Below, piece after piece: positions 26,719 through 34,802 of a DNA stretch of 64,000 nt. Made by a program: the position numbers and the translations under genes. Position 1 is the first letter of the stretch; every line of letters begins with the position of its first letter. Below the pieces are notes generated by a model. It did not search any database, was not told the origin of the DNA, and was given only the letters and a program-made list of their open reading frames with translations. Origin of the DNA: Streptomyces sp. HmicA12 (GTDB lineage: Bacteria; Actinomycetota; Actinomycetes; Streptomycetales; Streptomycetaceae); contig NZ_KB891849.1 of NCBI RefSeq assembly GCF_000373565.1, forward strand, positions 1-64,000, in the 5' to 3' direction.

Positions 26719-29700
26719 TTCGGCTGGGGCTCCGGACGCTTGTACATCCGGGTGGCCGTGATCTCGCCGTGCACCGTCTCCCCCTGCGGGTCCTGCTGCG
26801 GCAGACCCGGCCGGAGGTGCTCCTCCACGCTGATGTACTTCAGCCCGGCCCGGAGGTCCGCGTCGTTGCGCAGCCGGATCACGAGGGGGAACTCGGCGAG
26901 CGCCGTCGTGTCGAACAGGCCGGTGGTGTAAAGGAGTTGGACACCGAGCGCGTCCGAGACGGCGCGCTGCAGCTCCAGCAGGTACGTGGCGTTGGCGCGG
27001 CCGATCGGGTTGTCGAGGAACAGCGTGCCCGCGTGGCGGTGCTTGTCGCGGCCCCGGTCGTTCGAGCGCAGCGCGGCCATCGTGCAGTACAGGGCGATGG
27101 CCGCGGTGAGCAGCTGCCCGCCGGAGAACACGTCGCCCATCTGCCCGACGGGGACGCGCTCGGCGCGCAGCACCGCGTCCGGCTTGAGGATCTCGACGGC
27201 GACGCCCTTGGGCTGCAGGGCGGCGCTGACGCCGCGCAGCAGCAGGGACATGCCGTCGCGCCGGAGGTCGGAGTTCTTCTTGACGGCGGCGCGGGTCGCC
27301 TCGTCGACGACCTCGCCGAGCCGCTCGGTGAGCGTGGCCTGGTCGGGCTCCTCGAAGCGGATCCGCAGGAACTCCTGCCCGGACCACTCGCCGAGCCCCT
27401 CGGGCAGCCGGGACAGCCGCTGCGCCGACCGGAGGGTGGCCAGGGAGGACTCCACGAGCCCTCGCAGCCGGTCCACGATCGAGTCCCGGTTCCGCTCCAG
27501 CTGCGCCAACTCGTCGGTGAGGACGCGCAGTCGGGGCGCGAACGCCTCAGCCCACTGCTGCGCGTGCTCGGGCAGCGCGGAGGCGGGCAGCTCGCGGATC
27601 TGCTGGCGGGCGGGGGTGCGCACCTGCTCGTACCGCGTGGAGTTCGCGTGCCGTACGAGGATGTCGCCGGCCTCGCGGACCGCGGCCTCGGCGGCGGACA
27701 GATCGGCGGAGCAGCCGCGCAGCGAGCGCCGGGTCTCGGCGGCGGCCGTGCGGGCCTCCTCCAGGGTGCCCTGGTACGGCTCCGGCTCCTCCTGCTCCTC
27801 GGTGTCGGCGGCGTGATCGCGCAGCAGGTCGCGCAGGAGCGCCGCGGTCTCGTCGAAGCCGCCGGTGCCGTCCTCCGCGGCGCGGTGCGCGTCGAGCAGT
27901 TCGCCGTGGGCGGCCCGGGCGGTCGCCAACGCGTCGGTGCGCACGGCGAGTTCGATGGTCGCGGTGCGCAGCAGCTGCTGGGCGTGCTCGGTGTCGCCCG
28001 GGACGAGGTCGTCCGGCAGCTCGGTGTGCGCGTCACCGTCCTCGGGCGCGTGCCGCTCGGCCTCGCCGCGCAGCCGGCCGAGCTGTTCGCTGGCGGTGGA
28101 GGCGCGGGTCTCCAGGAGCTGGACGTGCTCGTCGGCGCGGGCGGCGGCGGCCTGCCGGGACGGCCCGTCGGAGCCCTCGGGCGATTCGAGCAGGGCAGCG
28201 GCCCGGGTGCGCACCTTGTTGGTGAGCCGGTTCAGCTCGGCGAGCGCGGCGGACTCGTCGCTCTCGGCGCGGGCCTGTTCGGCGCGCAGGTCGGCGCCGA
28301 CGCCGACCTTCTCGTACACCTGCGACGCGGCGCGGTAGGCCTCGCGCAGAGCGGGCAGCGACGCCCTGGGGGCCTCGCCGTCCGGGCTCGCGGGAACGTC
28401 GTCGGGGGCGCCGGCGATCTCGGCGCGCTCGGCGCGCAGCGTGCGGGCGGTGCGGTGGGCGTCGTCCGCGGAGCGCTGGGCGGCGCGCCGGTCCTCGTCG
28501 GCGGCGCGCGCGTGCTCCAGGCAGGACTGCGCGCGGGCCTCGGACTCGACGGCCTCGTCGGCGAGTTCACGGACCTTGGCCTGCCAGGCGGCGCGCTCGC
28601 GCAGGCGGTACGCGAGCCCGGCCAGGGCGTCGGCGGCGCGACGCGCCTTCTGCGCGGCTTCCTGTCGCTCGTCGCGTACGCGCGTGGCCTCGCCCGAGAC
28701 CTCGTCGGCCTCGGCGTGTGCGGTGCGGGCCTCGGCCAGCTCGGCCTCGGCCTCCTCGGCGAACGTACGGGCCTCCGTCGCGGCGGCCGCCAGCTCGGCG
28801 AGGCGGCCCGCCGGGCAGCCGGACCGCCAGGAGCCGATCCGGGCGGCCAGCTCGCGGTCCTTGGCGAGGCGTCCGGCGAGCGTGCGGATGTCCTCGTCGC
28901 GTCGCGCGGCCCGCTCGCGCAGCGCCTGCCGCTCCTCGTCGGCGGCGTGCTCGTCGTGCATGGCCGGGTTCGGCGGTACGAGGAAGACGCCCTCGTCGGA
29001 GTGGTTCTCGGCCGGGGTCGGGGCGAGCAGGGCGGCGGCGGTGCCGACGGCCACGGCGGAGCGCGGCAGCAGGGCGGCGCCCGCGAGCGCCTCCCTGGCC
29101 CGGACGTGCGAGGCCGGGTCGGTGATGATGACGCCGTCGACCAGCTCGGGCCGGGCGGCGAGCACGCGCGCGTGGTCGGCCGGGTCGACGGACTGGGCGA
29201 GGTAGCGCCAGCCGGGCAGGGCGGGGATGCCGTGCTCGCCGAGGAACTCGACGGTGGCGAGGACGTCCGGTCCCGGCGGCAGGAGTCCCCCGTCACCCAG
29301 GGCGCCGAGGATGCGGGAGTCGTCCGCGGCGGCGGTGCGCAGTTCGAACAGCTGGCGCTCGGCGGAGGCGACGGAGTCGTCGAGGAGGGTCTTGAGGTCG
29401 TCCGCGGCCCGGTCGAGGTCCTCGGGCGTGAGGGACGCGTCGTCGGTGGCCTCGGCGCGGGCGCGCACGGCTCCCGGGAATCCGGCACTCTCCGGGGCCT
29501 TCAACGGCCCGTTCACACCGAGGAGTTCGGCGAGCCGCTCCTCGCCGGCCAGCGACACGGCGGCCCGCTCCTCGGCCCGGTGGGCGTTCTCGGCGGCGCT
29601 CGCGGCGTCGGCCGCGCGGGCCGCGGTCAGTTCGGCGCGGGCCTCGGCGGCGCCGGTCTCCCGGGCGTGCTCGGCCGCCCGGCGGGCCGCCTCGCGCGCG

Positions 29701-31352
29701 GTGTCCCACGCGGCGACCGTGGTCTTCTCCGCGTCGGCCGCGGCGAGCGCGGCGCGAGCCGGGTCGGCGTCGGGCGCGCTGTCGTCGAGCCATCCGGCGC
29801 GGACGGCCTCGGCGGTCTCCTGCTCGACCTCGCTGAGCCGCTGACGCAGGTGCCCGAGTTCACTGCGGGCGCGCTGGGCCTCGGTGGCGGCGGCGGTCGC
29901 GTCGCGGTGCGCGGTCTCACCGGCCTCCTGGAGGACGGCGGAGCGCTCCTCCTCCTCGTTCGCGTGCTGCTCGGCCTTCTCGGCGGCGCCGTGCAGGGCC
30001 CGTACGAGATCGGACGCGGCCTTGGCGCGGGCGGCGAGCGCGGGGGCCGCGTCCCGCTCGGCCTCGCGGATGGCGACGGCCACGCGCGCGGAGCGGTCGG
30101 ACGCCGCCCGGTGCCGGAGGACGGCCTCGGCGGCCTGCCAGGCGGAGTGCAGGGTACGGGCGTCGGCCAGCTCGCGCTTCTGGACGGCGGCGGCCTTCTC
30201 GGCTCCGGCCAGCGCCAAGGAGGCGTGCCGGTAGGCGAGTTCGGCGGCGATCAGCGCGCTGCGCTCCCGCGCGGACTCGGCCTCGGTGACGGTGTGCGCG
30301 GCGGCGGTGACCCGCTGGGCGAGATCTCCGGCCCGGCCCCGCTCGACGGCGGCGCGGGCGGAGAGGCGCCGGGCCAGCATCCGCGTACGGCGTTCGGCTC
30401 CGGCGTGGATGTCCCGCGCGCGGGAGCGCGTCTCGGCGGCCTCCACGATCCGGGTCAGCAGGTCCACCGAGCCGGCGGTGAACTCCCGCTCGGCGATGAG
30501 CTCGGCGCGGCGGCCCAGCTTGTTCCCGAACCCGCTGACGAGGTCGGCGAGTCCGTCCGTGTCGCGGGTGTCCGTCACGGCGCGCAGCAGCAGGTCGGTG
30601 AAGTCGGAGTCCTTCTTCACGGCGAACAGGCCGGCGGCCTCGCCCTCGTCCGCGTTCATCTCCCGCTGGTAGCGGAAGAGTTCGGGGTCGAGGCCCAGGT
30701 CGCCCAGGTGCTCGTTCCACCGGTCGTGGATCTCTTCCCAGTGGACTTCGAGGTGCGGGTACACCTTGCCGGCCTCCACGAGTGCGTCGCGGAAGCCCTT
30801 CATGGTGCGGCGGCGGCCCTGGGCGCTCGACGCGCCCTCGGCGACCGGCCGTACGGCGTTGGACTCCGCGACCGGGAGTGCGTCGAGGCTCATCCCGGGC
30901 CCTGGCCGGAACGAGTACCAGGCCTCGGCGAACTTCCGCGGGTCGTTGGAGACCTGCCGCCCGCGCCATTCGCTGACCTTGCCGACGACGACGCATTCGC
31001 CGGTGAGGGTGTGCTGCCACTCCAGGGCGACGTGTCCGCAGTCGTCGGCGAGCAGGAACTTGCGGAGCACACCGGAGCTGGCGCCACCGAGGGTGTTGCG
31101 GTGGCCGGGCAGCATCACCGAGAAGATCAGCTTGAGCAGGACCGACTTGCCGCCACCGTTCTCCAGGAAGAGCACACCGGCCGGCGCGGGGCGGCGCGGC
31201 GGGCCGACGGGCTCGTCCTCGAAGAACTCCGCCTGGGTGGGGGCGGGGTCGGGCACGTGCGCGCCGACACCCCGCAGGTCGAGCACGGTGTCGGCGTAGC
31301 GCGCGCCGGCAGGCCCGATGGAGTAGAGGCGAACCCGGGACAGCTCGTACAT
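26715..31352 (-). CDS. SMC-type coiled-coil ATPase (MksB/JetC/MukB-like)
   Basis: Large protein of 1545 residues with an SMC layout. The N-terminal half-head has Walker A LENGGGKS at residues 63-70. A long Ala/Glu/Arg coiled coil runs from about 290 to 600 and a globular hinge from about 675 to 800 (PGWRYLAQSV, VDGVIITDPASHV). The returning coil covers about 800-1330. The C-terminal half-head has the ABC signature FSGGQ near 1410 and Walker B TLFLDNP near 1445. The residue after the Walker B aspartate is Asn instead of the usual catalytic Glu. It is the third gene of an operon with two smaller proteins, as in MksFEB and Wadjet JetABC, which compact or restrict DNA. No JetD nuclease gene follows. 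The stop overlaps the Rieske remnant's stop. Confidence 0.85.
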   Translation of the reverse strand: MYELSRVRLYSIGPAGARYADTVLDLRGVGAHVPDPAPTQAEFFEDEPVGPPRRPAPAGVLFLENGGGKSVLLKLIFSVMLPGHRNTLGGASSGVLRKFLLADDCGHVALEWQHTLTGECVVVGKVSEWRGRQVSNDPRKFAEAWYSFRPGPGMSLDALPVAESNAVRPVAEGASSAQGRRRTMKGFRDALVEAGKVYPHLEVHWEEIHDRWNEHLGDLGLDPELFRYQREMNADEGEAAGLFAVKKDSDFTDLLLRAVTDTRDTDGLADLVSGFGNKLGRRAELIAEREFTAGSVDLLTRIVEAAETRSRARDIHAGAERRTRMLARRLSARAAVERGRAGDLAQRVTAAAHTVTEAESARERSALIAAELAYRHASLALAGAEKAAAVQKRELADARTLHSAWQAAEAVLRHRAASDRSARVAVAIREAERDAAPALAARAKAASDLVRALHGAAEKAEQHANEEEERSAVLQEAGETAHRDATAAATEAQRARSELGHLRQRLSEVEQETAEAVRAGWLDDSAPDADPARAALAAADAEKTTVAAWDTAREAARRAAEHARETGAAEARAELTAARAADAASAAENAHRAEERAAVSLAGEERLAELLGVNGPLKAPESAGFPGAVRARAEATDDASLTPEDLDRAADDLKTLLDDSVASAERQLFELRTAAADDSRILGALGDGGLLPPGPDVLATVEFLGEHGIPALPGWRYLAQSVDPADHARVLAARPELVDGVIITDPASHVRAREALAGAALLPRSAVAVGTAAALLAPTPAENHSDEGVFLVPPNPAMHDEHAADEERQALRERAARRDEDIRTLAGRLAKDRELAARIGSWRSGCPAGRLAELAAAATEARTFAEEAEAELAEARTAHAEADEVSGEATRVRDERQEAAQKARRAADALAGLAYRLRERAAWQAKVRELADEAVESEARAQSCLEHARAADEDRRAAQRSADDAHRTARTLRAERAEIAGAPDDVPASPDGEAPRASLPALREAYRAASQVYEKVGVGADLRAEQARAESDESAALAELNRLTNKVRTRAAALLESPEGSDGPSRQAAAARADEHVQLLETRASTASEQLGRLRGEAERHAPEDGDAHTELPDDLVPGDTEHAQQLLRTATIELAVRTDALATARAAHGELLDAHRAAEDGTGGFDETAALLRDLLRDHAADTEEQEEPEPYQGTLEEARTAAAETRRSLRGCSADLSAAEAAVREAGDILVRHANSTRYEQVRTPARQQIRELPASALPEHAQQWAEAFAPRLRVLTDELAQLERNRDSIVDRLRGLVESSLATLRSAQRLSRLPEGLGEWSGQEFLRIRFEEPDQATLTERLGEVVDEATRAAVKKNSDLRRDGMSLLLRGVSAALQPKGVAVEILKPDAVLRAERVPVGQMGDVFSGGQLLTAAIALYCTMAALRSNDRGRDKHRHAGTLFLDNPIGRANATYLLELQRAVSDALGVQLLYTTGLFDTTALAEFPLVIRLRNDADLRAGLKYISVEEHLRPGLPQQDPQGETVHGEITATRMYKRPEPQPN

Positions 31353-31395
31353 GGCGGACTCTCGTGGTAGGTGCGGAAGTTCAGGAGGTTCGGGG

Positions 31396-32301
31396 TCAGG
31401 AGTGGAACGGCAGGCCCGCGTCGGCGACGAGCTCTCCCGCGTCCTCGTCCATCGGCGGCACCAGGCTCGCGGAACCGTCGGTCACGGCCACGACGCCCAG
31501 GTCGAGGAGCTCGGCCATGGCGGCGGTGCCGGCCATGTCCCGCACCTGCAGCTGGTAGCGGGCCGTCGTGCGGTACGTGCCGCCGCCGTCGTCCCCGGTT
31601 CTCTGCAGGAATCCGGAGTCGGTGAGGAACGCGACCGCCTTGGCGACGATGCCGGTGGTCGAACTGGCCAGGCGGCGGGTGTCCTTGGTGGCGCCGGTGG
31701 AGCTGCGCCGCGCCCAGATCCGCCAGGCCGCTTCGAGGCCGGGGGCGTCGGTCGCCGGGTCGGTGTTCTCGCCCGACTCCTCGGCCCGCTCCTCCAGCTT
31801 GCGGCAGGCCTGCCGGACGAACGCGTCCACGCCGTTGACACTGACCCGGCCGATGTAGCCGTCGTCGGCGAGGTCCTCGGGGCGCGGGAACGCGAGCGCC
31901 GCGACAGCGAGGTGGGCGAGTCCGTGCAGGAAGCGGTCGGTGGAGTCGGCGGCGGTCCTGCGCGCGTAGTCGCCCATCCGCACCGCGAACACGGAGTCCT
32001 CGGCGGCGGTCACGGCCATGCCCGCGCGCGGGGACACCTCCAGGACGACCAGCCCGAGCCCGCTCGCCACGGCGTCGGCGAGCCGGGCGAACGGCGGGTC
32101 CTCGCGGTAGCGGCGCAGCAGCTCGCCGTACTCCTGGTCGCGGGAGGGCTGCAGCTTGGGCTGCAGGCCGAAGGCGACGAGCCGCGCGGCGTCGGCGGCG
32201 TCGGCCGGGGTGATCGGGGCGGCGGTCTTCACCGAGCCGGCGCCCGGGGCCGACGCCTCGGGCTCGCCCCACTCGGCGTGCTCTTCGGGGTGCTCGGTCA
32301 C
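31396..32301 (-). CDS. SMC-operon accessory protein (MksE/JetB-position, KITE-like)
   Basis: Soluble protein of 301 residues between the kleisin-position gene (46-bp gap) and the SMC gene (43-bp gap). The GTG start is chosen because GAGGAG stands just upstream and the longer frame only overlaps the previous gene. The C-terminal half (SSTGIVAKAVAFLTDSGFLQRTGDDGGGTYRTTARYQLQVRDM) reads as a winged helix, the fold expected of KITE subunits such as MksE, MukE and JetB. I cannot show direct homology to any of them. Assignment rests on position, size and the winged-helix appearance. In such complexes this subunit bridges the kleisin and the SMC heads. Confidence 0.65.
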   Translation of the reverse strand: MTEHPEEHAEWGEPEASAPGAGSVKTAAPITPADAADAARLVAFGLQPKLQPSRDQEYGELLRRYREDPPFARLADAVASGLGLVVLEVSPRAGMAVTAAEDSVFAVRMGDYARRTAADSTDRFLHGLAHLAVAALAFPRPEDLADDGYIGRVSVNGVDAFVRQACRKLEERAEESGENTDPATDAPGLEAAWRIWARRSSTGATKDTRRLASSTTGIVAKAVAFLTDSGFLQRTGDDGGGTYRTTARYQLQVRDMAGTAAMAELLDLGVVAVTDGSASLVPPMDEDAGELVADAGLPFHS

Positions 32302-32347
32302 GGGCGGTGCTCCTCGGTCGTTCCTCGGTCGTACGTACGGGTCGGCA

Positions 32348-33874
32348 TCACGCGGCCTCCGTCCGGTCCGCGGCCATGCCGACCGCGTCGAGCAGCGCGG
32401 TGCCCACGATGAGGTCGGCGCCGCCGAACTCCGGGTCGTCGAGCTCCGTGCCGTCGTCCACGGCGAACAGCAGCTTCTCCTCGCCCTGCCGGTAGGCGGT
32501 GCCGACCGCGGGGCTCGCCGCGTGCACCGCCAACAGGGCGACCAGGTACGGCAGTTCGGAGTCGCGCCTGCGCGCATCGGCCAGCAGTCCGGAGAGCCGT
32601 CGCGGCGCGTCCGCAGGCAGGTCGAGCAGTTCCTTGGCGCTCGCGAGCTGCTCCTCGCTGAACCGGCTGTCGTCCGGCGTCTCGATGAGATCCGGCTCGG
32701 GCATCTCGGCGCCGAGGTGCTCTCGCTCCATGGGCGGGGTCAGCAGTATGTCGACGAGATCGCCGACGCGTACGGAGACGGGCGTCCGCAGCCCCGTGCC
32801 CCGCGCGAAGAACGCGTCCGTCACCTTGCGCGCGCCCTCCACCGGCAGCGGCAGGAGCGGTGCGACGAGCTGCCCGTACAGGTCGAGGCCCGCGCGCGCG
32901 GAGGGTGTGGCGAAGGCCTGCCGGTCCTGCTCGGCGCGGAACAGCGGCCCGGCTTCGAGCAGCCGCGACTGCAGCTGCGTATGGCGGCGGATGCAGTCCT
33001 TCACGATGTCGACGAGCTCGGCCGCGCGCCGCTTCTGCTCGGGGTCCTCGGACTCGTCGCGTGCCTTGCGGATGTTCGTGAGGATCGCGTTCTCGTGGCG
33101 GTAGCGGTCCGCCACGTGGTCGAGCGCCTCGGCGATCATGTCGGGCACGGCCTGCAGCCAGTCGACGGCGCGCACATTGCGCCGCGTCGCGTCCAGCGCC
33201 TTGCGCAGGGTCTCCGAGTACTGCACGGTCCGGTACCGGGCCTGCTCGGCGGCGAGCTGCGCGTCCGCGAGCCGCCCGCGGCTGATCAGGACCTCGAGCT
33301 TCACCTCGGCGGCGATCTGCGCGCTGGTGACGTCGGTGTCGAGCGCTCCCACGAGGACGTTGACCGCTTCGTCCGTCGTGCGGAGGTAGACGCTGCCCCC
33401 GTAGCCGGGTACTTCCTCGATCAGCTTGAAGTCGTAGTCACGCCGCACATAGGAGCCGTCCGTCGCGAACGTGCCGTACACGGCGCGGAAGCCGCGGTCC
33501 ACACTGCCGACGTTGATCAGGTTCTCCAGGACCCAGCGGGCCACCCGCTCGTGCTCGGCGGACGGCCGCAGCGGGGCCTGCGCGGCGATGCGCGGGACGA
33601 GGCGAGCCACTATCTGCTCGTGGTCCGCGCCCGTGTCGAAGTCCATGTTCAGCGTGACGAGGTCGATCGCCGAGAGGGCGACCTCGGCCATGCCGTACGT
33701 CGAGTACTCGCCCGCGAGGTTCGCCTTGCGCACGTCCAGGTCGTGCAGCGGCGCGGTGCAGGCGAGCGCGCGAAGCCGCCGCGCGAGCCCTTCGTCGGCG
33801 GCCGGGCCCGGTGCGGGGCGCGGCCCCGCGCTGAGCTGGGGCGGAACGGATTCCGTGGTGGCAGGCGAAGTCAC
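32348..33874 (-). CDS. SMC-operon first protein (MksF/JetA-position, kleisin-like)
   Basis: Protein of 508 residues heading the SMC operon. An N-terminal region (AEVALSAIDLVTLNMDFDTG to GSVYLRTTDEAVNVL) looks like a winged-helix fold. A helical middle (about residues 180-290, AALDATRRNVRAVDW, IAEALDHVADRYRHENAIL) could be the kleisin neck or coiled coil, and the C-terminus is mixed. Size and position match MksF, MukF and JetA, the kleisin that closes the SMC ring, but this is inferred from layout. The GTG at 33874 has no ribosome binding site and sits 7 bases after a TAGTCT hexamer, so translation may be leaderless; a TTG at 33904 is the alternative. Confidence 0.65.
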   Translation of the reverse strand: MTSPATTESVPPQLSAGPRPAPGPAADEGLARRLRALACTAPLHDLDVRKANLAGEYSTYGMAEVALSAIDLVTLNMDFDTGADHEQIVARLVPRIAAQAPLRPSAEHERVARWVLENLINVGSVDRGFRAVYGTFATDGSYVRRDYDFKLIEEVPGYGGSVYLRTTDEAVNVLVGALDTDVTSAQIAAEVKLEVLISRGRLADAQLAAEQARYRTVQYSETLRKALDATRRNVRAVDWLQAVPDMIAEALDHVADRYRHENAILTNIRKARDESEDPEQKRRAAELVDIVKDCIRRHTQLQSRLLEAGPLFRAEQDRQAFATPSARAGLDLYGQLVAPLLPLPVEGARKVTDAFFARGTGLRTPVSVRVGDLVDILLTPPMEREHLGAEMPEPDLIETPDDSRFSEEQLASAKELLDLPADAPRRLSGLLADARRRDSELPYLVALLAVHAASPAVGTAYRQGEEKLLFAVDDGTELDDPEFGGADLIVGTALLDAVGMAADRTEAA

Positions 33875-33904
33875 GGAGCACAGACTAGGCGCTGGGTCTG
33901 ACAA
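33874..33904 (-). promoter_or_regulatory. Probable leaderless promoter of the SMC operon
   Basis: On the minus strand TAGTCT (33887-33882) is followed by seven bases and then the GTG start codon, the spacing expected if transcription begins at the start codon. A -35 is not clear; TTCGAC about 19 bases upstream is a weak candidate. The absence of any Shine-Dalgarno sequence supports leaderless initiation. Confidence 0.45.
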
Positions 33905-33943
33905 CGGTCGAAACGACGCAGATGCGACGGTGGCAGCGGGCCG

Positions 33944-34642
33944 CTACGCCTCGCGCGCCACCCGCTGCCCGTACACCTCGACGAGGCCGTCGCGGGAGTC
34001 GTCGAGATAGTCGGCGAGCAGCGCCTCGGCGTCGTCGCGGCGCCCGTCGGCGAGCGTCTCGACGATCTTCAAGTTCCGGGCGAGATAGGGCTCGTGGAGG
34101 CGGCGCGGGTCGTCGACGACGTGGAACGCGAGGCGCAGTTCGGCGAGCACGCTGCGCATCAGTTCGTCGGTGCGCTCGCTGCCGGCGAGGGCGACGAGTT
34201 CGCGGTGGAAGTGGATGTTGGCGGTGGAGACGCCCTTCCACTCGCGGGCCTTCGCCGCGCGCTGACCGTCGGCGACGGCCGCGGCGACCCGGTCGAGGGC
34301 GTACGGCGGTGTGCCGAGGGAGCGGACGACGGAGCACTCGATCATGCGGCGGATCCGGTAGATGTCCTCGACGTCGTCGACGCTCAGGACGCGGACGAAG
34401 ACACCGCGGTTGAGCCGGTGCTCGAGCAGCCGCTCGTGCGTGAGCAGGCGGAACGCCTCGCGCAGGGTGTTGCGGGAGACGCCGAGCGCGCCCCCGATGC
34501 TGTCCTCCGACAGACGGGTGCCGGGCGGGAAGAACCCTTCCGCGATCCGGCTCCTGAGGATGTCGGCGACCCGCTCGGCGGTGCTGGTGCGCCCCAGCAG
34601 CGCGCGATCGTCCGCAAGTGCGTTCAGTTCTTCCGTGGCCAC
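33944..34642 (-). CDS. GntR-family transcriptional regulator (FadR/FCD subfamily)
   Basis: DNA-binding repressor of about 232 residues. The winged helix (VADILRSRIAEGFFPPGTRLSE, then GVSRNTLREAFRLL) is typical GntR, and the rest is an all-helical FCD ligand domain with DIYRIRRMIE and HFHRELVALAGS, which supplies metal- or carboxylate-binding residues. The GTG at 34642 is the best start; a TTG at 34666 is possible and neither has a strong ribosome binding site. It diverges from the MFS/DUF1445 pair, and a perfect palindrome in between is its likely operator. The effector is probably the organic or amino acid that the transporter carries. Confidence 0.88.
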   Translation of the reverse strand: MATEELNALADDRALLGRTSTAERVADILRSRIAEGFFPPGTRLSEDSIGGALGVSRNTLREAFRLLTHERLLEHRLNRGVFVRVLSVDDVEDIYRIRRMIECSVVRSLGTPPYALDRVAAAVADGQRAAKAREWKGVSTANIHFHRELVALAGSERTDELMRSVLAELRLAFHVVDDPRRLHEPYLARNLKIVETLADGRRDDAEALLADYLDDSRDGLVEVYGQRVAREA

Positions 34643-34690
34643 GGCCGAATTCAAGCGCAGATACAAGAACGAAACAACGTGGGTATTGAG

Positions 34691-34707
34691 GGATCGTTCA
34701 ACGATCC
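34691..34707. promoter_or_regulatory. Palindromic operator candidate for the GntR regulator
   Basis: GGATCGTT-C-AACGATCC is a perfect 8-bp inverted repeat with a one-base centre, placed between the divergent GntR and MFS genes. The size and symmetry fit a FadR-type operator. Binding is inferred. Confidence 0.65.
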
Positions 34708-34728
34708 TCTACCTTGGCGGACAGATAC

Positions 34729-34776
34729 GGCTCAGCACGGCTCAGCACGGCTCAGACATGGCTCAGGCACGGCTCT
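34729..34776. repeat. Short direct repeats in the MFS gene leader
   Basis: GGCTCAG recurs at 34729, 34739, 34749 and 34760, with a partial GGCTCT at 34771. Spacing is 10-11 bp, about one helical turn. The repeats lie between the palindrome and the MFS start codon. Confidence 0.7.
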
Positions 34777-34802
34777 CCGCGAGTACTCCTGTGAGGTGCT
34801 TC

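Noticed and set aside
26238..31370. Plus-strand open frame of 1710 codons opposite the SMC gene
   Set aside because: It is the antisense of a very GC-rich coding sequence; only the minus strand gives Walker motifs, an ABC signature and a hinge.
34729..34776. CRISPR-like array
   Set aside because: The repeats are only 7-10 bp with no spacers of consistent length, and no cas genes occur in the window.
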